From: CAYFZO01 sp965223735
GTDB taxonomy: Bacteria; Pseudomonadota; Gammaproteobacteria; Poriferisulfidales; Oxydemutatoraceae
Direction of reading: 5' to 3'
Length of the DNA stretch: 64,000 nt
NCBI GenBank assembly: GCA_965223735.1
Contig: OZ245010.1
Location: 992,001 to 1,056,000 of the forward strand
The position numbers and the translations under genes were made by a program. Below are positions 8,406-16,902 of this stretch, piece by piece (position 1 is the stretch's first letter; every line of letters starts with the position of its first letter). The notes beneath the pieces were generated by a model. That model was not told the origin of the DNA. It saw only the letters and a list, made by a program, of their open reading frames with translations, and ran no database searches.

Positions 8406-9002
8406 TCAACCACGGGTGATCCGATACAACGCGATCTCCCCCATCAGGTTCGGCGCCAGGCGTATGCCGAAACTGTCGCGGTGTGCATAATCCACGGCCG
8501 CGCGTTCAATAATGCGTATTCCGCGCTCCCGGCACAGGTTTTCAAAATCCCTGAGCGTGCAAAGGTGAATGTTCCCGGTATTGAACCAGTCTTCGGACAG
8601 CACTTTTGTCACCGGCATCGCACCCCTGAAAAACAACTGCCACCGGCTTTTCCAGTAGCCCATATTTGGAAAAGTAATAATGCCTTCCCTGCCTGTGCTC
8701 AGCATCTCATCGAGCAACTTCGCCGGGTAATGCACCGCCTGCAGGGTTTGCGTCATCACCACGTAATCAAAACGGCGACGTCCGAAGTAACCCGACAAGC
8801 CCTTGTCGAGGTCGGCCTGAATGACGTTCACGCCACGTTCGATGCAACGAACAATGTTGGCGCTGTCTATTTCCAGGCCGATACCCTCGATGTCGCGGGT
8901 CTCGGACAGATGCCCCAGCAACGTGCCGTCGCCGCAACCGAGATCGAGCACGCTCGACCCGTCCTCGATCCATTCGCAGATGATCTCGAGGTCAGCCCGC
9001 AC
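8406..9002 (-). CDS. metW: Methionine biosynthesis protein MetW
   Basis: A 198-residue SAM-methyltransferase-fold protein with SSVLDLGCGDGTLLGHL (motif I), ERGVNVIQADLDKGL and FDYVVMTQTLQAVHYP. MetW pairs with MetX in homoserine activation for methionine synthesis. Its exact activity is unclear. The start overlaps the metX 3' end by 11 bases, which is the standard metXW arrangement and suggests translational coupling. Confidence 0.94.
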   Translation of the reverse strand: MRADLEIICEWIEDGSSVLDLGCGDGTLLGHLSETRDIEGIGLEIDSANIVRCIERGVNVIQADLDKGLSGYFGRRRFDYVVMTQTLQAVHYPAKLLDEMLSTGREGIITFPNMGYWKSRWQLFFRGAMPVTKVLSEDWFNTGNIHLCTLRDFENLCRERGIRIIERAAVDYAHRDSFGIRLAPNLMGEIALYRITRG

Positions 9003-10143
9003 CGTCCACCTCCGCGTTCACGCGCTCCATATAGGCGTGCAACACCGCCAGGTACCGGGGGATCGGCTTCAGAAATGCGTCGTGCCCGTCGGCAGACTCC
9101 ACTTCCGCGTAGATCACCGGCTTGTTCGCGGCCAGCAAAGCTTCAACGATTTCACGCGAGCGCTCCGGCGCAAAACGCCAGTCGGTCGTAAACGAAAGCA
9201 CCAGAAACTTCGCAGTGGTCGCGGCGAAAGCCGCCGACAGGTTATCTTCATAGTCGGCGGCCGGGTCAAAGTAATCCAGCACTTTGGTCATCAGCAGATA
9301 AGTGTTCGCGTCAAAGCGATCGACGAAAGACTCTCCCTGATAACGCAGATAGCTTTCAACCTGGAAATCCACGTCAAACCCGAAACCGAGCTTGCCTTCA
9401 CGCTGTTCCCGCCCGAATTTCTCGCGCATCGCGTGATCCGACAGATAAGTGATGTGTCCGAGCATACGCGCGAGCATCAATCCCTTGCGCGGCTGGCCAC
9501 CGGCGTAGTAATGCCCGCCTCGGAAGTCGGGGTCGGAGATGATCGCCTGCCGCGCCACTTCATTGAAAGCGATGTTCTGGGCCGACAGTTTTGACGCGGC
9601 GGCGATCACCACGGCATGCCGCAGGTCGTCGGGATAATCTATCGCCCACTGCATCGCCTGCATCCCGCCGAGACTGCCGCCGATGACCGCGGCCCAGCAC
9701 CTGATGCCGAGCTCTTCGGCGAGATAACGCTGGCTTCTTACCCAATCCGCGACGGTGACGATGGGAAAATCTGCGGCATATAAGCCGCCGGTTTCAGGGT
9801 TGACCGTATTCGGCCCGCTGCTGCCCTTGCACCCGCCGATGTTGTTCGGGGACACCACGTAAAACTTATCCGTGTCAAACGGCTTGCCGGGCCCGATACA
9901 GGTGTCCCACCACCCCGGCCTTTTGTCCTCGATCGAGTGATAACCCGCCGCGTGCTGGTCACCCGACAAGGCGTGGCAGACCAAAATCGCATTGGTCTTA
10001 TCCGTATTCAGCTCGCCGTAAGTCTCGTAAGAGATCCTGAATTCGGGCAGACTGCGCCCGCAATCCAGAGGCAGCTCGCGTTGGATCCGTATCTCGCGGG
10101 GCTCGACAAGCCCCACGGAATCTGGAGGAATGGTGTCCGGCAT
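8992..10143 (-). CDS. metX: Homoserine O-acyltransferase MetX
   Basis: About 383 residues from ATG 10143 (MPDTIPPDSVG); the 30 upstream codons do not fit the family. It is an alpha/beta-hydrolase-fold enzyme with AILVCHALSGDQHAAG, the nucleophile elbow GGSLGGMQAMQWA, the catalytic Asp in FTTDWRFAP and the catalytic His in SADGHDAFL. It transfers an acetyl or succinyl group to homoserine as the first step to methionine. MetX sequence cannot be read by eye to tell acetyl from succinyl specificity. A TATAAT lies upstream on the minus strand at 10172-10177. Confidence 0.93.
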   Translation of the reverse strand: MPDTIPPDSVGLVEPREIRIQRELPLDCGRSLPEFRISYETYGELNTDKTNAILVCHALSGDQHAAGYHSIEDKRPGWWDTCIGPGKPFDTDKFYVVSPNNIGGCKGSSGPNTVNPETGGLYAADFPIVTVADWVRSQRYLAEELGIRCWAAVIGGSLGGMQAMQWAIDYPDDLRHAVVIAAASKLSAQNIAFNEVARQAIISDPDFRGGHYYAGGQPRKGLMLARMLGHITYLSDHAMREKFGREQREGKLGFGFDVDFQVESYLRYQGESFVDRFDANTYLLMTKVLDYFDPAADYEDNLSAAFAATTAKFLVLSFTTDWRFAPERSREIVEALLAANKPVIYAEVESADGHDAFLKPIPRYLAVLHAYMERVNAEVDGAG

Positions 10144-10510
10144 GATCTTGCTCGTGTTCGCTGTGGCTGCAATTATAGGCTGTATGTATGAAGGAAACTG
10201 ACACACCGGTTCAAACGTCGGCTTGCGCCTCAAGGGGCTCTGCGAAACCGCCTCTTCGCTTATCGATCAGGGGGCGACCATCGGAACCAAAGTCGGCGGA
10301 AACCGGACATCGGCATTTCGGAACAGACACGGCTGATCCGCTGCTGATGCGCTCAAGGTCAGGCCATTATGAAGTGGGAAAGATCATCTTGCGGCACTGT
10401 GACCCTGAAGCGGGAATTCCAGGCGTTTCATTTTCCCTTGACAGAAACCTCGACAGGCTCCATATTGTTAGCCATCACAGAAACGAAAATACTGCAAAAA
10501 ATATAGAAAA
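10144..10510. other. 367-bp gap between metX and the restriction island
   Basis: No ORF here looks real; the 112-codon plus-strand frame at 10188-10526 lacks family motifs and a ribosome binding site. The gap holds the metX promoter region at its left end and a possible promoter for the island at its right end. It is the left boundary of the accessory island; no tRNA or obvious attachment repeat is visible. Confidence 0.6.
10438..10466 (+). promoter_or_regulatory. Candidate promoter for the half-S / hsdM operon
   Basis: TTGACA (10438-10443), a 17-bp spacer and CATATT (10461-10466), about 45 bases before the half-S start. The -35 is perfect and the -10 is moderate. Confidence 0.5.
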
Positions 10511-11116
10511 ATGCTCGATGAATTAAGGAATATCGCCGCCGTTCAGATGGGACACTCTTTCCGCTCGCGTCTGGAGCAGGTGCCGGGGGGAAATGTAGCG
10601 GTGATCCAGATGAAGGATCTCGGCGACGACAACCGGCTGGACGGCAGAAATCTGGCGCTCACCGAGATGCCGGAGGTGAAAGAACACCACCGGATACGGC
10701 AGAACGATCTGATATTCCGCTCCCGTGGCATGACCAACACGGCGGTGCTGGTTGACCGGGAACTTAAGCGTGCCGTCGTGGCCGCCCCGCTGTTGCGCGT
10801 GCGTGTGAACAATGCGACTGTTTTGCCCGGGTACCTCTGCTGGTTCATCAATCTGCCAGCCTCTCAGGCTTTCCTGCAAAGCCATGCCACGGGTACGACC
10901 ATGCGGATGATCGGCAAAAAAACGTTAGACGCGCTCGACGTGCAAATCCCAAACCTGAAAACACAGCAGCGCATTATCGAGCTAAGCCGGCTCGCCGACA
11001 AAGAACGGCTTCTGCACACACGCCTGGCACAACGGCAAAGACAACTGGTGGACGGGATTTTAATGCGGGCTGTATCGACTTCGCAGTGCCGGGATCAACC
11101 CCTGACAGGAGAATAA
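10511..11116 (+). CDS. Half-size type I restriction specificity (S) protein with one target domain
   Basis: A 201-residue protein resembling one target-recognition domain plus one spacer helix of HsdS. After a start region with AAVQMGHSFRSRLE come a beta-rich IQMKDL and RIRQNDLIFRSRG core, then the typical RMIGKKTLDALDVQIPNL and TQQRIIELSRLADKERLL coiled-coil region. Usual HsdS proteins have two such halves and about 400 residues; half-size S subunits can act as dimers. It is directly followed by hsdM, whose Shine-Dalgarno AGGAG lies in the end of this gene. A second, full-size hsdS lies 3 kb downstream. Half-S could also be a remnant, but its frame is intact. Confidence 0.75.
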   Translation: MLDELRNIAAVQMGHSFRSRLEQVPGGNVAVIQMKDLGDDNRLDGRNLALTEMPEVKEHHRIRQNDLIFRSRGMTNTAVLVDRELKRAVVAAPLLRVRVNNATVLPGYLCWFINLPASQAFLQSHATGTTMRMIGKKTLDALDVQIPNLKTQQRIIELSRLADKERLLHTRLAQRQRQLVDGILMRAVSTSQCRDQPLTGE

Positions 11117-11119
11117 GCA

Positions 11120-12628
11120 ATGAGGAAAGTCCGACAAGAAGACATCAATAAAGCCGCCTGGGATGCCTGCGACACGTTCCGGGGAGTGCTGGACCCGGCT
11201 CAATACAAGGATTACATCCTGGTCATGCTGTTTTTGAAATACATCTCCGATATATGGAACGATCACTACCAAAAATACTGCAAGCGATATCGCAACGACA
11301 AGGCACGCATCCGCCGCCGGCTGAAACGCGAGCGCTTTGTCCTGCCCGCGGACAAAAGTTTCTATGACCTTTACGAAAGCCGCAACGAAGCCAACATCGG
11401 CGAACTCATCAATATCGCGCTGGAGTCCATCGAAACCAAAAACAAATCGAAATTGGAAGGCGTGTTCCGCAACATCGACTTCAACTCGGAAGCCAATCTC
11501 GGCCAGACCAGAGACCGCAACCGCCGCTTGAAAACCCTGCTTGAAGACTTGAACAAGCCTGAACTCGATATGCGCCCGAGCCGGGTTCCCGAAGACGTGA
11601 TCGGCAACACCTACATCTACCTGATCGAGCGCTTTGCTTCCGACGCCGGCAGGAAAGCAGGCGAGTTCTACACCCCGCACAAGGTGTCCGAACTGGTAGC
11701 GAAACTCTGCGCCCCCAGGCCCGGCGCGCGCATCTGCGACCCGGCCTGCGGTTCCGGCGGCCTGCTGATCGAAGCGGCGCGCGTCGTCAGAAACGATGAT
11801 TACGCCCTCTACGGCATGGAAGTCAACGGCAGCACCTGGGCATTGGCGAGAATGAACATGTTCCTGCACGGCGCCGACTCCGCCCGAATTGAATGGTGCG
11901 ACACCCTGACTTCCCCTACGCTGGTGGAAAACGACCGCCTGATGAAGTTTGACAACGTGGTTGCCAATCCACCGTTTTCGCTGAAGAAGTGGGGTGCCGA
12001 AGCCGTCACGGAAGATCCCTACAAACGCTTCTGGCGCGGAGCACCTCCGGCGTCCAAAGGCGATTACGCTTTTATCAGCCACATGATTGAAATTGCGATC
12101 GGAAAAAAAGGCCGGGTCGCGGTGGTGGTGCCGCACGGCGTTCTGTTCCGCGGCGGCGCCGAAGGCCGCATCCGCCGTAAACTGATTGAAGACAACCTGC
12201 TCGATGCCGTCATCGGCCTGCCCGGCAACCTGTTCCCGACGACCAGCATCCCGGTCTCGATCCTGATCTTTGACCGCTCGCGTGAAAAAGGCGGCACCAA
12301 AGCACGGCGCAAAGACGTGATCTTCATTGACGCCAGCAATAATTACCATCCGGGCAAGAACCAGAACGCCCTGCTGGACGAACACATCAAGAAGATCCTG
12401 AAAACCTGCAATGCGCGCAAGGACGTTGAAAAATACGCTCATGCCGCCAACCTTGACGAGATTGAGGAAAACGACTTCAACCTGAACATCCCGCGCTACG
12501 TGGATACCTTTGAGGAGGAAGAGGAAATAGACATCGACGCGGTGCAGCGGGAGATTGATCAACTTGAAAAAGAATTGTCCAAGGTGCGGGCGAAGATGAA
12601 GAGAAAGATGAAGGAGATCGAAAGATGA
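11120..12628 (+). CDS. hsdM: Type I restriction-modification DNA methyltransferase (M subunit)
   Basis: A 502-residue N6-adenine methyltransferase. The N-terminal HsdM helical domain (residues 1-150) precedes GEFYTPHKVSELV (residues 181-193), motif I DPACGSGG (207-214) for AdoMet binding, and motif IV NPPF near residue 280. Later VVVPHGVLFRGGAEGRIRR and FPTTSIPVSILIF blocks are typical. The C-terminal tail is a long charged coiled coil. It works with an S subunit to methylate the recognition site and with HsdR to restrict unmodified DNA. A strong AGGAG precedes the start; the stop overlaps the dinD remnant by 4 bases. Confidence 0.95.
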   Translation: MRKVRQEDINKAAWDACDTFRGVLDPAQYKDYILVMLFLKYISDIWNDHYQKYCKRYRNDKARIRRRLKRERFVLPADKSFYDLYESRNEANIGELINIALESIETKNKSKLEGVFRNIDFNSEANLGQTRDRNRRLKTLLEDLNKPELDMRPSRVPEDVIGNTYIYLIERFASDAGRKAGEFYTPHKVSELVAKLCAPRPGARICDPACGSGGLLIEAARVVRNDDYALYGMEVNGSTWALARMNMFLHGADSARIEWCDTLTSPTLVENDRLMKFDNVVANPPFSLKKWGAEAVTEDPYKRFWRGAPPASKGDYAFISHMIEIAIGKKGRVAVVVPHGVLFRGGAEGRIRRKLIEDNLLDAVIGLPGNLFPTTSIPVSILIFDRSREKGGTKARRKDVIFIDASNNYHPGKNQNALLDEHIKKILKTCNARKDVEKYAHAANLDEIEENDFNLNIPRYVDTFEEEEEIDIDAVQREIDQLEKELSKVRAKMKRKMKEIER

Positions 12629-12936
12629 ATCAAAAACAGTTAAGCAGGGTAAAGCCGGAACACCGCCGGGCCTTTGAAGAGATCCGCCGGCGTACCGAAA
12701 ACGGACATGAATTCTGGTCGGCAAGAGACTTGCAGACGATTTTGGGGTATGCCGAATGGCGAAACTTCGCGGAGGTTATAGGAAAGGCGAAAATCGCCTG
12801 TTTGCAGTCAGGACAGCCTGTGGAAAACCATTTTATTGGAGCCAACAAAATGGTCAGTCTGGGCTCCGGGGCAAAGCGTGAAGTCAGGGATCACCACCTT
12901 TCCCGCTATGGCGAAAGACTTGTAGACGCCCGATGA
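12625..12936 (+). pseudogene. Truncated dinD-like gene
   Basis: Only 103 codons of a protein that in E. coli DinD is about 275 residues long. The retained N terminus matches DinD closely: FEEIRRRTENGHEFWSARDL, LGYAEWRNF, NKMVSLGSGAKREV and DHHLSRYG. Homology stops at GERLVDAR. It begins in an ATGA overlap with hsdM, so it was probably once part of the restriction operon. The region lost is followed at once by another gene remnant (ORF6N), suggesting a deletion joined two genes. A short product may still be made, but it lacks most of the protein. Confidence 0.8.
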
Positions 12937-12971
12937 AAGCACACGGGGACTTGAGAATAAAAGCTGAATAA

Positions 12972-13145
12972 AACGAACTGGTCACAAGTTATGACCGCTT
13001 GGCGAATCTCAGATATGTTCCTACTTGCCCCTTCATCTTCACGGAACAAGCCGTCACGATGCTTTCTGCCGTGTTGCATAGCAAAACAGCAGTGAAGATC
13101 AGAATACAGATTATGCAGACCTTTGGGAAGCTGATACAAAGATGA
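12972..13145 (+). pseudogene. Remnant of an ORF6N-domain protein
   Basis: Frame starting NELVTSYDRLANLRYVP and continuing FIFTEQAVTMLSAVLHSK and IQIMQTFGKL, then TGA at 13143. This is the conserved ORF6N signature (FTEQG-V-MLSSVL-S, I-IMRAF--LR) of phage and defence-island regulatory proteins, with changes at normally constant positions such as the Gly in FTEQG. There is no start codon upstream in frame, so this is a 58-codon C-terminal scrap. It lies directly between the dinD and RhuM-Fic genes. Confidence 0.75.
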
Positions 13146-13192
13146 AGCCACAGGTGACACAGATCGGCACAAGTAAAATCAGGAGACAGCGG

Positions 13193-14173
13193 ATGAAAGG
13201 GCAAAAAAACATCAAAGAGATTGTCATCTACCAAGCCAAGAGCGGCCAGATAGAATTTCGCGGAGATTTTGTGCGCAATACAATTTGGGGTAACCTGAAT
13301 CAAATCGCAGAGTTGTTTGGCAGAGATAAGTCTGTCATTTCCCGTCATATTAAAAATATATTCAAATCCCAAGAATTAGAACCAACGTCAGTTGTTGCAA
13401 AAATTGCAACAACTGCTCCAGACGGTAAAACGTATCAGGTGGCTCATTATAATTTAGACGTCATTCTCTCGGTTGGCTATCGCGTGGATTCAAAACAAGC
13501 CAGCCGTTTTCGTATCTGGGCCACAAGAACGCTTAAGCAGCACCTGATAAAAGGCTACACCATCAATAAAAAACGTATTGCAAAAAATTACGAAACGTTT
13601 ATGCAGGCAGTTGACGGTCTCAAAAAACTACTGCCAGAAAACGATCAAATCCTTACACGGGATGCCTTGAAACTAGTGGAAACCTTTGCCAGTACCTGGT
13701 TTTCCCTGGATGCATACGACACCCGAAATTTTCCCGAAAACGGCGCAACAAAAAAAGAAATTGCTTTCAAGGCTGGTGAGTTGGTGCAAGCACTGCATGA
13801 ATTCAAATTGAAATTAATTTCCAAAAAGCAGGCGACTAAACTTTTCGGCCAAGAGAGAAGTAAAGACGCCTTGCACGGAATTCTCGGCAACGTGTTTCAA
13901 TCCTTCGACAGCCAAGCTCTGTATCCGACAGTTGAAGAAAAAGCTGCACATCTTCTCTATTTTACAGTGAAAAATCATCCCTTCACGGATGGCAACAAAC
14001 GTAGCGGCGCATTTGCGTTCGTATGGTTTTTGCGCAAGGCGGGAATCCTGCCGACAACCATCACTCCGGAGGCTCTCACAACCCTGACACTGTTGGTGGC
14101 AGAGAGTAACCCGAAGGATAAGGACAAGATGATCGGGCTGATTCTGCTATTGCTACAGAAAAGGCATGGATAA
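13193..14173 (+). CDS. RhuM-family protein fused to a Doc-type Fic domain
   Basis: About 326 residues from ATG 13193, chosen for its AGGAGA at 7-base spacing. The N-terminal two thirds are RhuM-like: EIVIYQAKSGQIEFRG, IAELFGRDKSVISRHIKNIF, YNLDVILSVGYRVDSKQA and FRIWATRTLKQHLIKGYTIN. The C terminus is a Fic/Doc domain with HPFTDGNKR at residues 262-270. The NKR form is as in Doc, whose E. coli P1 relative phosphorylates EF-Tu. RhuM genes are often found between type I restriction genes. No separate antitoxin is visible beside it. The region is clearly AT-richer than hsdM, suggesting separate acquisition. Confidence 0.85.
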   Translation: MKGQKNIKEIVIYQAKSGQIEFRGDFVRNTIWGNLNQIAELFGRDKSVISRHIKNIFKSQELEPTSVVAKIATTAPDGKTYQVAHYNLDVILSVGYRVDSKQASRFRIWATRTLKQHLIKGYTINKKRIAKNYETFMQAVDGLKKLLPENDQILTRDALKLVETFASTWFSLDAYDTRNFPENGATKKEIAFKAGELVQALHEFKLKLISKKQATKLFGQERSKDALHGILGNVFQSFDSQALYPTVEEKAAHLLYFTVKNHPFTDGNKRSGAFAFVWFLRKAGILPTTITPEALTTLTLLVAESNPKDKDKMIGLILLLLQKRHG

Positions 14174-14286
14174 CCGGCAAAAAGAACAAAACGATATGAT
14201 ACTGGAAACACTGTCCATGGTAAGGATTCATGAAAATATGAGTTTTATATCTGTCGAATTCACCGCAATCAGGAGCACGAGCAGTG

Positions 14287-15501
14287 ATGAATAAAAAGGC
14301 GGTTACGGGCAAAGCGCTGCCGAAAGGATGGCGGAAGGTGAAGCTAGGAGAAACAGGTTTAGTCCACTCCGGTGGAACACCACCAACCCGAGACGAGAAT
14401 AACTGGAACGGAGATATCTTTTGGTTAACACCATCAGAAGTTACTAAACTATCTCAAAAACGCATTGATTCCACTGAAAGACAGATAACTCAAAAGGGAC
14501 TCTCCAGTACAACTTTGCTCCCCTCAAATTGCCTTATCGTATGTACTAGAGCAACTATAGGGGATTGCTGTATTAATATCGTTCCTATGGCAATCAATCA
14601 AGGCTTCAAATGCATACAACCCTACAAAAACCATTCAGTTGTATTTTTATATTACGCCCTTCAATTGCTAAAGCAACAATTAATAAAATTGTCCTGCGGA
14701 AATACCTTTGGTGAAGTTCAAACGAAAGATTTTGAAAATATTCAAATTCCAATTCCTACCTTCCCCGAACAAAAAGCCATTGCTTCCTTGCTTGAAACTT
14801 GGGACACAGCGATTGAGAAAACGGAGGCACTTATCGCCGCCAAGTCAAAGCGGTTTGAGTGGTTGGTTAAAACAATAATTGAATCTAACCGCAAAGATGA
14901 ATGGAAAAAGGCAAATCTAGATGAGGTCTTTTCTTTTATGAAGGGTTCTGGTTTATCTAAAAGCGCAATTACGGAACAGGGGCGGCATAAATGCATTCTT
15001 TATGGTCAACTATATACGACATATGGGGAGATTATCGAGGAAATTACAGCACGAACCAACTCTCAGGATGGAACATTGTCGAAAGTCGGGGATGTACTCA
15101 TTCCTGCATCTACAACAACATCAGCCACCGACCTTGCAAATGCAACAGCAATCCTTGAAAACGATATTCTACTTGGTGGTGATATTAATATCCTTCGTCC
15201 TAAAAAAGAAAACACTGATGCCAACTTTTACGCTTATTACTTAACTCATTACAAAAAGGAGGATTTAGCTAAAGCTGGACAAGGCATAACTATAATTCAT
15301 CTATACAACCAAAATATAAAATACATTGAAGTTGATGTTCCTCCGCCATCAGAACAAAAATCTATTGCCAATACCTTAAAAACAGCTCAGCGGGAAATTA
15401 CATCGCTGAAGCAGCTTGTCGAAAAATACCGCGCACAAAAACGCGGCTTGATGCAGAAATTATTGGCTGGAACATGGGCAACCAAAGGAGAGATGACATG
15501 A
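14287..15501 (+). CDS. hsdS: Type I restriction specificity subunit S (two target domains)
   Basis: About 404 residues with the full HsdS layout. The first target domain starts at PKGWRKVKLGETG and includes SGGTPPTRDENNWNGDIFWLTPSE. The first conserved spacer is IPIPTFPEQKAIASLLETWDTAIEKTEALI. The second target domain starts at DEWKKANLDEVFSF and ends in VDVPPPSEQKSIANTLKTAQRE, with a terminal QKRGLMQKLLAGTW. It sets the DNA sequence recognised by the HsdM/HsdR complex. It is AT-rich relative to hsdM, as S genes often are. It overlaps the DUF3800 gene by ATGA. ATG 14287 is preferred over the adjoining GTG 14284. Confidence 0.93.
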   Translation: MNKKAVTGKALPKGWRKVKLGETGLVHSGGTPPTRDENNWNGDIFWLTPSEVTKLSQKRIDSTERQITQKGLSSTTLLPSNCLIVCTRATIGDCCINIVPMAINQGFKCIQPYKNHSVVFLYYALQLLKQQLIKLSCGNTFGEVQTKDFENIQIPIPTFPEQKAIASLLETWDTAIEKTEALIAAKSKRFEWLVKTIIESNRKDEWKKANLDEVFSFMKGSGLSKSAITEQGRHKCILYGQLYTTYGEIIEEITARTNSQDGTLSKVGDVLIPASTTTSATDLANATAILENDILLGGDINILRPKKENTDANFYAYYLTHYKKEDLAKAGQGITIIHLYNQNIKYIEVDVPPPSEQKSIANTLKTAQREITSLKQLVEKYRAQKRGLMQKLLAGTWATKGEMT

Positions 15502-16322
15502 AATTTGCATATGTAGATGAAACCGGACCAGGGAAGAATAATGATATTTTCGTTATGGTTGGTGTATTGGTTGATGCCTACAAACTAAGAAAATGTACAA
15601 AAGAATTTGACGACCTCCTTAAACAGTTTTTCTCAGAAACTTCAACACAGTCCCGTATAAAGGAACTCAAAACAAGTGAATTTATTAATGGCCGCAGAAC
15701 TTGGGGCCGTATTGATCCAGATAAGCGTAAACAGTTTCTCAATGAGATATGCACTCATGCTAAAAATAATGCAAGAGCAAAAATATATGCTTCCTGTATA
15801 TCAATCAACACTTTTAATGAATCTCAATCAGACACTCATCTCCAATCGTATTGGCAAGCAGCCGGAATGTATATTGCATCCTTGATTCAGAAAAAAATGA
15901 TGCGCGAAAGCAAAAATAAAGGACTCACTGTACTTGTTTTTGATGACAACAAAATGGATATGCCTAAAGTTTCTAATGAATTGTACGAGTTGAATCCATG
16001 GTATGACGGGTTATACCAAAGCCGAAAAAAAAGAAAGTGGAAAAATCTAGCTGATGGAGATCGTTTCAACCAAATAGTCAATACTGCCTTTGCTATTAAA
16101 TCTGAGCACTCGTCATTTATACAGGTAGCGGATGCAGTAGCCTACATTTACCGAAGGCAAACCGAGTTGCAGAATGGAGATCAGCCTAAGTGGGAGGGGG
16201 AAAAAGAGTATTACGATAATCTTGCCTCAATTTTGGATAAAGAGAAGCTTGGAGTAGTCCCTGATAACAATGAATGCGTCGAGTTCTATAATAAAATAAC
16301 CCCCAATAACTGGGAGCTATAG
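15498..16322 (+). CDS. DUF3800-domain protein
   Basis: About 274 residues from ATG 15498, which overlaps the hsdS stop (ATGA). The start KFAYVDETGPGKNNDIFVMVGVLV gives the conserved acidic Asp-Glu of an RNase H-like fold. Later come VLVFDDNKM and, near the C terminus, FIQVADAVAYIYRR, the QxADxxA-type motif. This arrangement is typical of DUF3800 proteins, a family of unknown function often found near restriction and toxin genes. Overlap with hsdS suggests co-translation, and shared low GC suggests joint transfer. A nuclease role is plausible from the fold but not shown. Confidence 0.83.
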   Translation: MKFAYVDETGPGKNNDIFVMVGVLVDAYKLRKCTKEFDDLLKQFFSETSTQSRIKELKTSEFINGRRTWGRIDPDKRKQFLNEICTHAKNNARAKIYASCISINTFNESQSDTHLQSYWQAAGMYIASLIQKKMMRESKNKGLTVLVFDDNKMDMPKVSNELYELNPWYDGLYQSRKKRKWKNLADGDRFNQIVNTAFAIKSEHSSFIQVADAVAYIYRRQTELQNGDQPKWEGEKEYYDNLASILDKEKLGVVPDNNECVEFYNKITPNNWEL

Positions 16323-16324
16323 AA

Positions 16325-16828
16325 ATGAAAAAGTTTGTTGATACTCTAAAACTCCACACCCAATGGCTCTCCCTCCAACCTCTGCCAAAGGAAAACCACG
16401 CCGCCCTTTGGCAATGGGTCCGCATGAGGTTCAATCATTTCTCCAACCGCTTTGAAGGCAACACCCTCACCTACAACGAAACGCAATTGCTCCTGATCCA
16501 CGGACGCGCGGCGGGCGATCACGATCTACGGGAGTACGAGGAAATGAAAGCCCACAATGTCGCCTTTGAGCACGCCCGACAGCTTGCTACCGAAGACAGC
16601 CCCATCCATGAAGCCGACGTTCGCGACCTCAACAAGATCTGTTTGAAAGAGCCGTTTTACAAACTCGCCGAAACACCGGACGGAGAACTGACCCGCAAGA
16701 AGATCATCCTGGGCGAATACAAAAAACAACCCAACCACGTGCTGACCAGCACGGGAGAGATATAAGGCATCCACGCCAAAGACCATCGGATTGACTTGAA
16801 CGAGGAGATGACACCGCCGAGTCTGTGA
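16325..16828 (+). pseudogene. Internally deleted Fic gene (copy 1)
   Basis: The frame 16325-16765 encodes 146 residues nearly identical to the first half of the Fic gene at 21863. After STGEI it stops, and the DNA jumps to the 3' end of that gene (GIHAKDHRIDLNE), ending near 16828. Compared with the intact copy, 326 bases corresponding to 22318-22643 are missing, causing the frameshift. Lost are the catalytic HPFDDGNGR and everything around it. Retained is the N-terminal inhibitory motif S40-x3-E44-G45. It starts 3 bases after the DUF3800 stop. A 146-residue product without Fic activity could still be made. Confidence 0.88.
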
Positions 16829-16902
16829 TCCTGCTCAGTTCATTGAACAAAAACGTTCAGTATATTGAACAAAATAGCTTCGGGCTGTAGAATTGCCCGG
16901 AA

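Noticed and set aside
10144..10200. SAM-type riboswitch before metX
   Set aside because: The leader is too short and lacks a recognisable aptamer fold; only a -10-like box is seen.
10188..10526. 112-codon frame between metX and half-S
   Set aside because: No family motifs or ribosome binding site; it overlaps the promoter and the half-S start.
11060..12724. 554-codon frame opposite hsdM
   Set aside because: It is the antisense shadow of hsdM, created by biased codon use. It has no motifs, and hsdM is certain.
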